Position numbers and translations under genes: made by a program
Shown: positions 28,000 to 36,459 of the stretch, piece after piece
Layout of the letters: each line of letters opens with the position of its first letter
Numbering within the stretch: the stretch's first letter is position 1
DNA from: JBBDRJ01 sp963766295
Lineage (GTDB): Bacteria > Actinomycetota > JAICYB01
Assembly (NCBI GenBank): GCA_963766295.1
Contig: CAVXYW010000002.1
Span: forward strand, 1,054,001 to 1,118,000
Direction: 5' to 3'
Length of the DNA: 64,000 bases
The notes under the pieces: model-generated
What the model was told of the DNA's origin: nothing
Database searches by the model: none
What the model saw: the letters and a program-made list of their open reading frames with translations, nothing else

Positions 28000-29177
28000 G
28001 TCGTGTACTCCGCGTTGAAGTTCACGTATTCGGGCGTCAGGTCGCAGGTGAGGTACTCGAAGTTTCCTGCCCCAAGACCGAGGTCGACCTCCAGAACAAC
28101 ATCTCCGCCATCGGCCATAGCTTTGGCTGCTTCGTTGCGACGCCCTGTCTCGTTTCCGCCTCGAGAGAGCTCGATGCCGGCCATAGAGACGTTTATCAGC
28201 GCAGGCTTGACCTCGACCGGCGCCTGCCCAACCGCCTGCACGACGCGTCCGAGGTTAGGGTCGTTCCCGTAGACGGCAGAACGCAGCAGATCCGACAATG
28301 CGACCTCGCGGGCCGCGAGGAACGCGTCCTCGTCGGAAACGGCGCCCTTGACCTGTACGCGGATCACACGCGTTGCACCCTCGCCGTCGGAAACGACGGC
28401 GTAAGCCAGATCTGCCATGACTTCATCCACCAGTTGCAGGAAGGTCTCCGAACCGGCCACGTCGATGCCAGAGGCGCCGTTTGCAAAGAGCAGGACCGTG
28501 TCGCTGGTCGACATGCAGCCGTCGATCGAAATGGCGTTGAAAGTTGTCGGTACCGAACGGCGGATCGCGAACTTCAGCGTCTCGGCATCGGCCGCAGCGT
28601 CGGTAGTGAGGAACACCAACAGCGTGCCCTGAGGTTCCATCCGCGGATAGATCATGCCCGCGCCCTTGGCCATACCTCCGACGGTTACGACGCGGCCGTC
28701 GATCTCGGCGGAGCGCTCGGCCGTCTTGGGTCTTGTGTCCGTCGTGAGGATCGCCAAGGACGCCTCCGCTCCCCCGTCGGGCGCCAAAGCCTCAGCAGCT
28801 TGCTCCACGCCCCTCAGCACGTCCGGCATCGGGAGTCGTGGGCCGATCGTTCCCGTTGCGCACATCAACATCTCTTCCGCCGGAATCTCGGTTGCGTCGG
28901 CAGCGGCCGCTGCCAGCTCCTCGGCATCCTTCACGCCGTCCGTTCCCGTGAACGCGTTGGCGATACCAGATGAGACGAGCACCCCACGGGCGACGCCGGA
29001 AGAAACGCGCGCGCGGCAAAGCGTCACGTGGGCGGACGGAACCTTGCTCGTGGTGAACGCGCCGGCAACGGTCGCGGGATGTTCCGACCAAACCAATGCG
29101 AGATCCAGGTCGCCGGACGGCTTAGTGCCTGCCCGTACTCCCGACGCGTGCCAACCGGATGCGGATGTGACGCTCAT
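27996..29177 (-). CDS. argJ: Bifunctional ornithine acetyltransferase/N-acetylglutamate synthase
   Basis: 393 residues from the ATG at 29177, which overlaps the argC stop (ATGA); a longer frame reaching back to 29474 lies inside argC and is spurious. It recycles the acetyl group from N-acetylornithine to glutamate. It starts SGWHASGVRAGTK; the self-cleavage region GGMAKGAGMIYPRMEPQGT with the following LLVFLTTDA contains the Thr nucleophile, so alpha and beta chains are expected. VFDxD-type ending lost in most actinobacteria. Presence of ArgJ implies the cyclic acetyl pathway. Confidence 0.95.
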   Translation of the reverse strand: MSVTSASGWHASGVRAGTKPSGDLDLALVWSEHPATVAGAFTTSKVPSAHVTLCRARVSSGVARGVLVSSGIANAFTGTDGVKDAEELAAAAADATEIPAEEMLMCATGTIGPRLPMPDVLRGVEQAAEALAPDGGAEASLAILTTDTRPKTAERSAEIDGRVVTVGGMAKGAGMIYPRMEPQGTLLVFLTTDAAADAETLKFAIRRSVPTTFNAISIDGCMSTSDTVLLFANGASGIDVAGSETFLQLVDEVMADLAYAVVSDGEGATRVIRVQVKGAVSDEDAFLAAREVALSDLLRSAVYGNDPNLGRVVQAVGQAPVEVKPALINVSMAGIELSRGGNETGRRNEAAKAMADGGDVVLEVDLGLGAGNFEYLTCDLTPEYVNFNAEYTT

Positions 29178-30211
29178 GGGTAAAGACCGCCCGCTTGAAG
29201 GCCGGTCGTTTCGTCCAAGCCCAGCATGAGGTTGGCGTTCTGGATCATCTGACCGGACGCACCCTTGCCTAGGTTGTCTATGGCGCAGGTCACGACGATG
29301 GTTCCCGTGCGTGCATCGCCACCGACGCCTAACACCGCGTCGTTGGTGCCGGAGACATGCTTGGTTGCCGGCTGCGAGCCTAGGGGAAGCACGCGCACGA
29401 AAGGCTCGCCCTTGTAGGCGGTCGTCAGGACATCGTGGATGTCCTTCGTGCTGCTCTTCGAGCGCGCGTAGCAAGTGGTCAGCAAACCGCGGGCCATTGG
29501 AGCCAGATGCGGAGTGAATGTGACGACGACCTCGGAGCCGGCAGCGATCGATAGTTCCTGCTCGATCTCCGGTGTGTGACGGTGCTTGCCGACGCCGTAA
29601 GCCTTGAAAGACGAATCGAGTTCCGAGAAAAGGTAGTCGGCGTCGATTCTGCGTCCAGCGCCGCTGACACCTGAAACGGCGTCAACGACGATCCCGTCCG
29701 CTTCGATCACTTGCTCTTTGAGAAGCGGGGCCAACGGAAGGACGGCCGCCGTCGGATAGCAACCCGGACTAGCGACGGTTTTCGCATCGGCGAGCTCTTC
29801 CCTGTGCATCTCCGGCAAGCCGTAGATCCAGGACGAAAGCTCTCCGGGGTGCGGATGTTCGAAGTCGTACCACTCCTGGTAGGCAGCAGCGTCGTTCAAA
29901 CGCCAGTCGGCGGAGAGGTCCACGATGCGTAGCCCCCGTGAAGCCAGCGTGCGTCCGATATCGGCCGCAGCGCCGTGCGGCAGCGCGAGGAAGGCGATGT
30001 CGACGTCGGGAACCGTTGAAGGATCTGTCCTCTCTAGCTTTAAGCCGGCCAGACCCGGCAGGTGGCCGAACATCTCCCCCACGAGCTTTCCGGCGTTCTG
30101 GTCGGCCGTCGCCCAGGCGAGGTCGAGAGCCGGGTGCATGCCGATATAGCGCAGCAGCTCGCCCCCGGCGTAGCCGGAGGCCCCTAGGACGGCGGCCTTA
30201 TGCGTGTTCAT
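29174..30211 (-). CDS. argC: N-acetyl-gamma-glutamyl-phosphate reductase
   Basis: 345 residues, ATG at 30211. First gene of the operon. NADP-binding GASGYAGGELLRY, catalytic Cys in TVASPGCYPTAAVLPL, and GVSGAGRR and GKHRHTPEIEQ match the family. No ribosome-binding site is visible before the ATG, and the putative -10 lies only 11 bases upstream, which suggests a leaderless or nearly leaderless message. The ARG-box-like operator overlaps that region. Confidence 0.96.
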   Translation of the reverse strand: MNTHKAAVLGASGYAGGELLRYIGMHPALDLAWATADQNAGKLVGEMFGHLPGLAGLKLERTDPSTVPDVDIAFLALPHGAAADIGRTLASRGLRIVDLSADWRLNDAAAYQEWYDFEHPHPGELSSWIYGLPEMHREELADAKTVASPGCYPTAAVLPLAPLLKEQVIEADGIVVDAVSGVSGAGRRIDADYLFSELDSSFKAYGVGKHRHTPEIEQELSIAAGSEVVVTFTPHLAPMARGLLTTCYARSKSSTKDIHDVLTTAYKGEPFVRVLPLGSQPATKHVSGTNDAVLGVGGDARTGTIVVTCAIDNLGKGASGQMIQNANLMLGLDETTGLQAGGLYP

Positions 30212-30216
30212 ACGGA

Positions 30217-30234
30217 TTTATGAATATACATGCA
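30217..30234 (-). promoter_or_regulatory. ARG-box-like operator overlapping the argC promoter
   Basis: On the minus strand the sequence TGCATGTATATTCATAAA resembles the 18-base ARG box bound by ArgR (two TNTGAATA-type half sites). It contains TATATT, a good -10 hexamer that ends 11 bases before the argC ATG. A second imperfect symmetry, TTCATA-6-TATGAA, runs into the start codon. An ArgR gene lies in the same operon, giving autoregulation. Inferred from similarity only. Confidence 0.6.
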
Positions 30235-30259
30235 GCAGGCCGGCGCTGCAACGAACCCG

Positions 30260-30535
30260 CTAGGACAGCGGTTCGGCCAGGACGTCCTGCTCTTCGGGGT
30301 GCCTCTCCAGGTAAGAGCGAACGAATGCGCAGGTAGGTATCACCTTGATCCCCTGTTCCCGCGCGAAGGCCAGCACTTCCTTCACCAGCCGCGAGCCGAC
30401 GCCCTTCCCCTCCAGCTCGTCGGGGACATCGGTGTGGATCAGCTCCAGACGCTCGGCGCCACGGTCGTAGGTCAAGAAGGCCATGTGCCCATCGACTTCG
30501 AGCTCGAAGCGGTTTCTAGCCTTGTTGTCTTCCAT
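30260..30535 (-). CDS. Small GNAT-family N-acetyltransferase (COG2388 type)
   Basis: 91 residues, ATG at 30535, one base after the pheT stop. It belongs to the short GNAT-like group (YjdJ/COG2388): FELEVDGHMAFLTYDR, then the acyl-CoA loop LEGKGVGSRLVKEVLAFARE, then VIPTCAFVRSYLERHPE. The Cys in PTCAF is a usual feature of this group. Substrate unknown. Confidence 0.85.
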   Translation of the reverse strand: MEDNKARNRFELEVDGHMAFLTYDRGAERLELIHTDVPDELEGKGVGSRLVKEVLAFAREQGIKVIPTCAFVRSYLERHPEEQDVLAEPLS

Positions 30536-30536
30536 C

Positions 30537-32918
30537 TCAGCGGATCTCCGCTCCGTGACGCTCCCTCAGCGCTTCCGCTATTTGTTCCCGGACGACATCT
30601 ACTTCCTCAGCTCGAAGAGTCCGGTCCTTCGCTCGAAACGTCAGCCCGATAGCAAGCGACCTCTTACCCGACCCCACCTGCGGGCCCCGGTACTCGTCAA
30701 GCACTTGCCATGACTCCAACAGGTCTCCCCCGACCTCGTCGATTGTTGACGTAACGAACTCAAGAGAAACATCGTCCGGAATTGTGAATGAGATGTGACG
30801 AAGAACCGGTGGATGAATCGGAAGCTCGTGAACCCCCAGTTCCATGGGGGCAGCATCGAACAAGGGCTCTAAGGAGAGTCCTCCTATGACTGCTCCCTCA
30901 AGATCAAAAGCCTTCGCCACTGAAGGACGCACTTCTCCGAAACGCCCCACCAAAGTTCCGTTCAAGAGAATGTTCGCACTGCGCCCCGGGTGGAATGGCA
31001 TACCAAGACCGGTCTCCAACGACCAATCTTTAACACCTAGCTCGGAAAGTACGATTTCCAAAACGCCTTTCACATCAAAAACGTCCGCCGGATGCTCTTC
31101 TCGCGACCAGTGGACCATCGGAGGGCCAACTAGGACGACCCCAACATGCTCAGTCTCGTTTGGGAGGTCCGCGTCACTTGGCCAATCGCGGAATATCTTT
31201 CCGATCTCGAACAGGTTGACTCTGTGCATTCCTCTCGCAACATTGCGCTGCGCTGCGCGAAGAAGTCCGGCGAACAGCGTCGGACGCAATCGCCTCTGGT
31301 CTTCCGTCATCGGATTGGAGACGGTTACGAACTCACCTTCGTAACCCACGGCCTGCAAATCCTCCTCGGAGATGAAGGACGACAGCGTGGCCTCGCTAAA
31401 CCCGGAACCGAGCAATGTTTCCCGAACGCGGTTGCGCAGCTGCTGCGCCGCACTACGCCCGCCGCGATACCCCGGACGCGGCACCGATGGGATCTCCTCG
31501 TAGCCGTGAAGGCGACCAAGCTCCTCTATGAGGTCGATCTCGCGCACTAGGTCCGGACGCCAGGACGGGGGCGTGACCTCAACGGTTCCCTTTCGAACCG
31601 TGACGTCACAACCAAGTCCGCTCAGATAGCGCTCCGTTTCCTTAACCGGAACCTCGATGCCGAGGATCGTCTCTACTCTCTCCGGACGAAGAACCAGCTT
31701 TGACCGCTTCGGCACGCTGCCGGCATCGACTTCGCCCTTCGCGACCGTACCGCCTGCCCACAAGCGCATCAGCTCTGCGGCCATCGCTGCCGCCTTCGGC
31801 ACCATCTCGGGATCGGCCCCGCGCTCGAAACGCGCGGAAGCCTCGGTGTGCATATGTCGTCGTCGCGCTGTTCGCGAGATGCCGATTGGCTCAAAATGCG
31901 CAGATTCGAGCAGTACTCGTTTCGTGTCGGCGCCGACTTCGCTCGCCGCACCGCCCATCACGCCGGCCAATGCCTGCGCGTCGAAAGCATCGGCGATCAC
32001 AAGATCGTCACCCTCGAGTTCCCGTTTCTCGCCATCTAGTGTGGCCAGCCGCTCATCTGGATGCGCTAGTCGGACTACGATCCGCTCTTCGGCCAATCGA
32101 TCCATGTCGAAGGCGTGCAAGGGCTGCCCGGTTAGAAGCAGCACATAGTTGGTTGCATCAACCAGGTTCCCGAGAGGACGGAAACCGCACGCGCTCAGCC
32201 GTGCCATCACCAGCGCCGGACTGGGGCCGAACGTGACGCCTTCGATCACGCGCGCGAGATAGCGCGGACACTTCTCCTTCGCCTCGATCTGCACCGACGT
32301 AAGCTTCTTAGTCTCTTGATCGCCTTCGACTACTTCGGACGAAGGGATCCGCAAGGGTTTCCCGTACACAACTGAAACCTCGCGGGCGATGCCGAGAACA
32401 GACATCTGATCGGGTCGGTTCGGATAGACCTCGAACTCGAGAACGTGATCATCGAGCCCCAGCAGGTCCGTAACGTCTGACCCGATCGGGGTGTCGGCAG
32501 GGAGCACCAAGATCCCCGAGTGGTCCTCAGCCACGCCGAGCTCGTGCGCCGAGCACAACATCCCTTGTGACTCGTAGGCACCGCCGACCATCTTCCGGCG
32601 GCCGACTGGTTCGTCCAGGGTGGTGACGCGCGCACCGGGTACCGCGACCGGAATCCTGTCCCCTTTGCGAAAGTTTTTTGCGCCGGCCAGTACCTGGACG
32701 TGTTCCGTACCCGTATCGATCTGTGCGATGACGAGCTTGTCCGACTCGGGCACATCTCGCACGTCGAGCACCGATCCGACGACGACACCGGACACCCCTT
32801 CACCGAAGCGCTCGATCTTGTCAACGGCGCTTCCCGTTCGCGAAAGCGTGTTGGCCAGTTCCTGAACGTCCACATCGATGTCGACGAGCTCCTTGAGCCA
32901 CTTGAGCGGAACGCGCAT
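30537..32918 (-). CDS. pheT: Phenylalanyl-tRNA synthetase beta subunit
   Basis: 793 residues, ATG at 32918 directly after the pheS stop. Domain order is as expected: an N-terminal tRNA-binding OB fold (VLDVRDVPESDKLVIAQID, about residues 50-150), B3/B4 editing domain (VEATNYV-like VDATNYVLLLTGQPLHAFD), B5 domain, the catalytic-like core with VSNPMTEDQRRLR, and a C-terminal ferredoxin-fold anticodon-binding domain (LPIHPPVLRHISFTI onward). Works as an alpha2-beta2 tetramer with PheS. Confidence 0.97.
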   Translation of the reverse strand: MRVPLKWLKELVDIDVDVQELANTLSRTGSAVDKIERFGEGVSGVVVGSVLDVRDVPESDKLVIAQIDTGTEHVQVLAGAKNFRKGDRIPVAVPGARVTTLDEPVGRRKMVGGAYESQGMLCSAHELGVAEDHSGILVLPADTPIGSDVTDLLGLDDHVLEFEVYPNRPDQMSVLGIAREVSVVYGKPLRIPSSEVVEGDQETKKLTSVQIEAKEKCPRYLARVIEGVTFGPSPALVMARLSACGFRPLGNLVDATNYVLLLTGQPLHAFDMDRLAEERIVVRLAHPDERLATLDGEKRELEGDDLVIADAFDAQALAGVMGGAASEVGADTKRVLLESAHFEPIGISRTARRRHMHTEASARFERGADPEMVPKAAAMAAELMRLWAGGTVAKGEVDAGSVPKRSKLVLRPERVETILGIEVPVKETERYLSGLGCDVTVRKGTVEVTPPSWRPDLVREIDLIEELGRLHGYEEIPSVPRPGYRGGRSAAQQLRNRVRETLLGSGFSEATLSSFISEEDLQAVGYEGEFVTVSNPMTEDQRRLRPTLFAGLLRAAQRNVARGMHRVNLFEIGKIFRDWPSDADLPNETEHVGVVLVGPPMVHWSREEHPADVFDVKGVLEIVLSELGVKDWSLETGLGMPFHPGRSANILLNGTLVGRFGEVRPSVAKAFDLEGAVIGGLSLEPLFDAAPMELGVHELPIHPPVLRHISFTIPDDVSLEFVTSTIDEVGGDLLESWQVLDEYRGPQVGSGKRSLAIGLTFRAKDRTLRAEEVDVVREQIAEALRERHGAEIR

Positions 32919-33977
32919 CTAGGACACCGGGAGACCACGGAACTGGTCGAGGAAACGCTGATCCCCGTCCAGGAAGAGGCGGATGTCGTTGATGCCGAAC
33001 CGGCTCATGGGAACCTTCTCGACACCCATCCCGAATGCGAAGCCCGTATAGCGTTCGGGATCGATGCCGACGAACCCGAACACGTTCGGATCGACCATTC
33101 CGCAACCACCCACTCCATGCCAGCCTTCGGCGCAGTGGCTACAGCCGACACCTCCGCACACCGGACATGTGACTTGCAGCTCGGCGGAGGGTTCGGTGAA
33201 CGGATAAAAGGACGGAACCAACCGGATCTTTGTGTCCGGTCCGAAGGCTGCTTCTGCGAACACCTGCACCGTCGCCCTCAGATGCGAGAACGTAAGTCCT
33301 TCGTCGACGGCCAAGCCTTCGATCTGATGGAAGATTGCGGCATTCGTTGCCGTGAGGTCTTCGCGGCGGTAAACACGTCCCGGGCAGATCACATAGATCG
33401 GCGGCTTCTGAGATTCCATCACCCGGATCTGCACAGGTGATGTGTGCGTGCGTAGGACGGCCGACTCCGGACCTTTGGGTCCGTCCACGTAGTAGGTATC
33501 CATCAGGGAGCGTGCGGGATGGTCGGGCGGCTGATTCAACGCCTCGAAGTTGTGCCAGTCGGTCTCGACCTCGGGTCCCTCCGCGATCCGGTAGCCGATC
33601 CCGATGAACGCGTCCTCGACCCTTCGCATGGCCTCGCGCAGTGGGTTGGGTGCACCCCGACGCGGAACTCTCCCAGGCATCGTGAGATCGACGCGATCGG
33701 TGGCCAGCAGTTTTTCTTCGTCCGCGCGCTGGAGCTCCGACGCGCGGCGCGTCGTCAGCTCTTCGAGCTCCTGACGAAGGCGATTTCCGGACGGACCGAT
33801 GATCCGTTTCTGATCATCCGGCAGGTTGCGCAAGTCGCGCAGGATCTCGTTGAGCCTGCTCTTGCGCCCGAGGTAACGGATCTTTAGCTCTTCGAGGCCG
33901 TCAGCGGACGCAGCTGAATCGATGGCAGCCTTCGCTTCGGCGCCAAGCGCCTCGAGCTCGGTGGACAGATCGCTCAT
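32919..33977 (-). CDS. pheS: Phenylalanyl-tRNA synthetase alpha subunit
   Basis: 352 residues, ATG at 33977 overlapping the histidine kinase stop. Class II core: FEALNQPPDHPARSLMDTYY (motif 1 region), RTHTSPVQIRVM, PGRVYRREDLTATNAAIFHQ (motif 2), and motif 3 GFAFGMGVEKVPMSRFG. An N-terminal coiled coil spans residues 1-85. A Cys4-type insert CPVCGGVGCSHC before the GCGMVDP motif occurs in many bacterial PheS and could bind zinc. Confidence 0.97.
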   Translation of the reverse strand: MSDLSTELEALGAEAKAAIDSAASADGLEELKIRYLGRKSRLNEILRDLRNLPDDQKRIIGPSGNRLRQELEELTTRRASELQRADEEKLLATDRVDLTMPGRVPRRGAPNPLREAMRRVEDAFIGIGYRIAEGPEVETDWHNFEALNQPPDHPARSLMDTYYVDGPKGPESAVLRTHTSPVQIRVMESQKPPIYVICPGRVYRREDLTATNAAIFHQIEGLAVDEGLTFSHLRATVQVFAEAAFGPDTKIRLVPSFYPFTEPSAELQVTCPVCGGVGCSHCAEGWHGVGGCGMVDPNVFGFVGIDPERYTGFAFGMGVEKVPMSRFGINDIRLFLDGDQRFLDQFRGLPVS

Positions 33978-34705
33978 TCGCTGCCGGTGGTGGAGGAGGG
34001 CGCGGCCGGCGTGGGGATACGGAACCAGAACGTCGATCCGGTCCCGGAAGTGTTCTCCTCTGCTCCGATCTCACCACCATGGGCCTCGACCAGGCCCTTG
34101 CAGATATAGAGGCCGAGTCCGGTTCCCGAAGGCGATCCGGGGATCTCGCGACGACTGAACTTCTCGAAGATGTCGGGTGCGAGCCCGCCCGCTACGCCTT
34201 CCCCTTCGTCGGAGACGCGGATCTCTCCCCAGCCGTTGTTGGAACGGCAGGCGACGGTGATCGCACCCCCGTCGGTGTACTTCTGGGCGTTCTCGATGAA
34301 ATTGGTCAGCACCTGACGAAGCTTATCGGGGTCTCCCAGCACCTCGACTGCACCATTGGACGAAAGCCCCACCTGGTGCTTTTCACTCCGCGCCTCGAGC
34401 AGGCTCACGACCTCTGAGGCGAGGGCGCAGACGTCCATCGGCCGCCGGTGGAGCGTGAGGGTTCCCGCCTCGAGTCTCGAGACGTCCAACAGCTCGGTGA
34501 GGATCCGGGTCACTCGATCCGCGTCCGCATCGATGGCGCGGAGCATGTCGATCTTGGTCTCGTCGCCGAGCCGGTCCCAACGGTCGAGGAGGGTCTTCGT
34601 GAACCCCTTGATCGTGGTCAGGGGCGACCGGATCTCATGCGAGACGGTAGCGATCAGCTCGACCGTCCGCTCCTCGTCCTGCTTGCCCCTGCGCCACTTC
34701 ATCAC
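33974..34705 (-). CDS. Soluble sensor-type histidine kinase without visible sensor domain
   Basis: 243 residues, ATG at 34705. The HisKA domain begins almost at once with the phosphoacceptor in ATVSHEIRSPLTTIKGF (His about residue 23). A HATPase domain follows: N-box NFIENAQKYT, G1 VSDEGEGVAGG, and G2 GTGLGLYICKGLVEAHGG. No membrane helix, PAS or GAF domain is present, so signal input must come from a partner. No response regulator gene is adjacent. It is inserted between rplT (47 bases) and pheS (ATGA overlap), thus co-expressed with translation genes. Confidence 0.9.
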   Translation of the reverse strand: MMKWRRGKQDEERTVELIATVSHEIRSPLTTIKGFTKTLLDRWDRLGDETKIDMLRAIDADADRVTRILTELLDVSRLEAGTLTLHRRPMDVCALASEVVSLLEARSEKHQVGLSSNGAVEVLGDPDKLRQVLTNFIENAQKYTDGGAITVACRSNNGWGEIRVSDEGEGVAGGLAPDIFEKFSRREIPGSPSGTGLGLYICKGLVEAHGGEIGAEENTSGTGSTFWFRIPTPAAPSSTTGSE

Positions 34706-34752
34706 AGACTAGAAACGCCCCGGACCCCCGATTGGGTGTGTGCCGCCCGAGG

Positions 34753-35133
34753 TCAGTCTCCGCCCGGCTCGGCCGCGGAGTCGAGCCCAGAGCGGGCAAC
34801 TTCTACGAGCTTGCCGAATGCGGCCGGATCCCGAACGGCTACGTCGGCAAGGATCTTGCGGTCGACGTCCACCTCGACCGCCTTCAAGCCGGCGATGAAC
34901 TTGTTGTAGGACAGTCCGTGGCTGCGCGTTGCGGCGTTGATCCGGGTGATCCAAAGTCTGCGGAAGTCGCGCTTGCGATTGCGACGGTCCCGATAGGCGT
35001 AGGCGAGCGAGTGTGCGACCTGCTCCTTGGCGGCCTTGTACCTGTGGCCACGCGCGGCCGAGTACCCCTTAGCTCTCCCAAGGACCTGCCGCACCTTGTT
35101 GCGGTGCGCGGCACCTGATCTGGCGCGAGTCAT
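34753..35133 (-). CDS. rplT: 50S ribosomal protein L20
   Basis: 126 residues, ATG at 35133. Typical L20: basic N-terminal extension (RNKVRQVLGRAKGY), RRNRKRDFRRLWITRINAA and GLSYNKFIAGLK. It binds 23S rRNA early in assembly and in several bacteria also represses its own operon by binding the leader mRNA. Third gene of infC-rpmI-rplT. Confidence 0.98.
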   Translation of the reverse strand: MTRARSGAAHRNKVRQVLGRAKGYSAARGHRYKAAKEQVAHSLAYAYRDRRNRKRDFRRLWITRINAATRSHGLSYNKFIAGLKAVEVDVDRKILADVAVRDPAAFGKLVEVARSGLDSAAEPGGD

Positions 35134-35145
35134 CGGAGTTCCTCC

Positions 35146-35340
35146 CTATCCCTCGAGCAACCGGCGCGCCCGCGCCTGATCGCTGTCGGAGACGACCGCG
35201 TTGCCCTTAAGCCGGATCTGGCGCGACCGCGTCTTCGACTTGAACAAATGCGAACCCCATGCCTTGCGGTGAACGATCTTGCCCGTTCCCGTGACCCGGA
35301 ACCGCTTGCGTGCTGCTCTGTTTGATTTCGCCTTCGGCAT
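35146..35340 (-). CDS. rpmI: 50S ribosomal protein L35
   Basis: 64 residues, ATG at 35340, two bases after the infC stop. It begins MPKAKSNRAARKRFRVTGTG and ends with the usual basic, short tail. All features are normal for the family. Confidence 0.97.
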   Translation of the reverse strand: MPKAKSNRAARKRFRVTGTGKIVHRKAWGSHLFKSKTRSRQIRLKGNAVVSDSDQARARRLLEG

Positions 35341-35342
35341 CT

Positions 35343-35888
35343 CTACCCTGCTTTCTTCTTCACCGGCGCGAACATCATCGACAAGATGCGCCCGTCGAGC
35401 TTCGACGCAACCTCCGTCGTTCCTATCCCTTCCAAGTCTTCGCCCAGCCTCTTCAAGAGATTCACGCCAAGCTCCGTGTGGTGCATCTCTCTCCCCTTGA
35501 ACCTCACAGACACTTTCACGCGGTGACCGTCGGTGAGGAACTCGGTGACGCGACTCTTCTTCGTCTCGTAATCGTGAATACCGATCTTCGGCCCGAACCG
35601 GATCTCCTTGACGGTCTGATGTCCCTGCTTCTTCCTCGCTTCTTTGGCTCGGATCGACTCCTGGTACTTGAACTTCCCGTAATCCATGACCTTGCAGACG
35701 GGAGGGTCGGCCGAAGGCGCCACTTCGACCAGATCGAGATCGGCGTCCTCGGCCATTTGGAGAGCCTGCTGGAGGGTCACTATCCCCACCTGCGACCCGT
35801 CGGCTCCGATCAACCGAACCTTCGGAGCCCGGATCCGATCGTTGATGCGACTCTCCGGTGCCTTAGAAGCTCGTCCCGCTTGCGCTAT
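35343..35888 (-). CDS. infC: Translation initiation factor IF-3 (apparent ATA start)
   Basis: 181 residues if started at the ATA codon at 35888. This codon sits seven bases after a perfect Shine-Dalgarno (AGGAGGG) and gives an N-terminus of usual length before INDRIRAPKVRLIGADG. A longer frame from a TTG at 35942 would translate through the upstream hairpin and is unlikely; no ATG, GTG or TTG occurs between. Rare start codons (AUU, AUA, AUC) are a known autoregulation device of infC, since IF3 rejects them. The C-terminal domain has the usual QTVKEIRFGPKIGIHD and RVKVSVRFKGRE. Controls start-codon fidelity and subunit anti-association. Confidence 0.93.
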   Translation of the reverse strand: MAQAGRASKAPESRINDRIRAPKVRLIGADGSQVGIVTLQQALQMAEDADLDLVEVAPSADPPVCKVMDYGKFKYQESIRAKEARKKQGHQTVKEIRFGPKIGIHDYETKKSRVTEFLTDGHRVKVSVRFKGREMHHTELGVNLLKRLGEDLEGIGTTEVASKLDGRILSMMFAPVKKKAG

Positions 35889-36105
35889 TCGAAATCCCTC
35901 CTCTAAACGAAAGAAAGCGGACCACTGGGGTCCGCTTCGCAACTCACAGGGCAGACCGTGCGATACGGCCTACCCGCTGTTACGTCCTCGTAACCCTTGC
36001 GTACCTTCGAACAAGTCAAAGGCACTGGGGGTGAGGGGCTGCGGGCCCCTTCTTGCATACTTCTCGCCTCGGCAATCAATACCTCAGCGACAACTTAAGC
36101 ACGAC
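35889..36105 (-). promoter_or_regulatory. Long structured 5' leader of infC-rpmI-rplT
   Basis: About 200 bases lie between the predicted transcription start and infC, without any open reading frame of note. Further hairpins are AGGGGC-5-GCCCCT at 36034-36050 and GTTACG-4-CGTAAC at 35979-35994, followed by the terminator-like stem. Leaders of this operon bind L20 or are attenuated in other bacteria. The mechanism here is inferred from position and structure only. Confidence 0.55.
35915..35937 (-). terminator. Attenuator/terminator-like hairpin before infC
   Basis: A 9-base perfect stem AAGCGGACC/GGTCCGCTT with a 5-base loop is followed on the minus strand by TCTTTCGTTT. It ends just upstream of the infC ribosome-binding site. 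It looks like an intrinsic terminator inside the leader, so infC-rpmI-rplT is probably controlled by attenuation. Confidence 0.7.
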
Positions 36106-36107
36106 CA

Positions 36108-36136
36108 AGTCTACCCAGGCCGTAATTGGGTGTCGA
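36108..36136 (-). promoter_or_regulatory. Predicted promoter of the infC operon
   Basis: Minus strand: -35 TCGACA (36131-36136; five of six consensus bases), 17-base spacer, -10 TAGACT (36108-36113). Start would fall near 36101, giving the long leader described. Confidence 0.55.
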
Positions 36137-36156
36137 GGGGTAGGAAACTCCGTCGA

Positions 36157-36360
36157 TCAACCGACGATTTTGACGTTCGCCGCCTGCTTCCCCTTCGGCC
36201 CCTCGGTGATGTCGAACTCGACTCGCTGGCCTTCGGTCAGCGACTTGTACCCATCCGCCTGGATGGCGGAGAAGTGCACGAACACATCTTCTGAGTCGGG
36301 CTGCGCGATGAATCCGTAGCCCTTCTCATTGGAGAACCACTTCACCACACCTTCAGCCAC
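36157..36360 (-). CDS. Cold-shock domain protein
   Basis: 67 residues from a GTG at 36360, chosen because AGGAGG lies six bases upstream and because the family begins right at VVKWFSNEKGYGFI; a frame reaching 36390 would put the ribosome-binding site inside the gene. RNP1 KGYGFI (13-18) and RNP2 VFVHF (26-30) bind single-stranded RNA and DNA. Likely an RNA chaperone. Monocistronic, in a 99-base upstream gap that holds its promoter. Confidence 0.95.
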   Translation of the reverse strand: MAEGVVKWFSNEKGYGFIAQPDSEDVFVHFSAIQADGYKSLTEGQRVEFDITEGPKGKQAANVKIVG

Positions 36361-36459
36361 TTCTTTCCTCCTTCGGACCTGCACTAACAACCCCGCAAAG
36401 GTAGCAAAGCCGTCTGGCCGCCGCCATGCTCGGTTCCCAAATCTTGGAACTCGAAGTGC
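36361..36459 (-). promoter_or_regulatory. Upstream region of the cold-shock gene
   Basis: 99-base gap. On the minus strand a -10-like TACCTT lies about 18 bases after ATGGCG, a weak -35, giving a leader of about 40 bases that ends in AGGAGG. No cold-shock box could be recognised. Confidence 0.35.
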
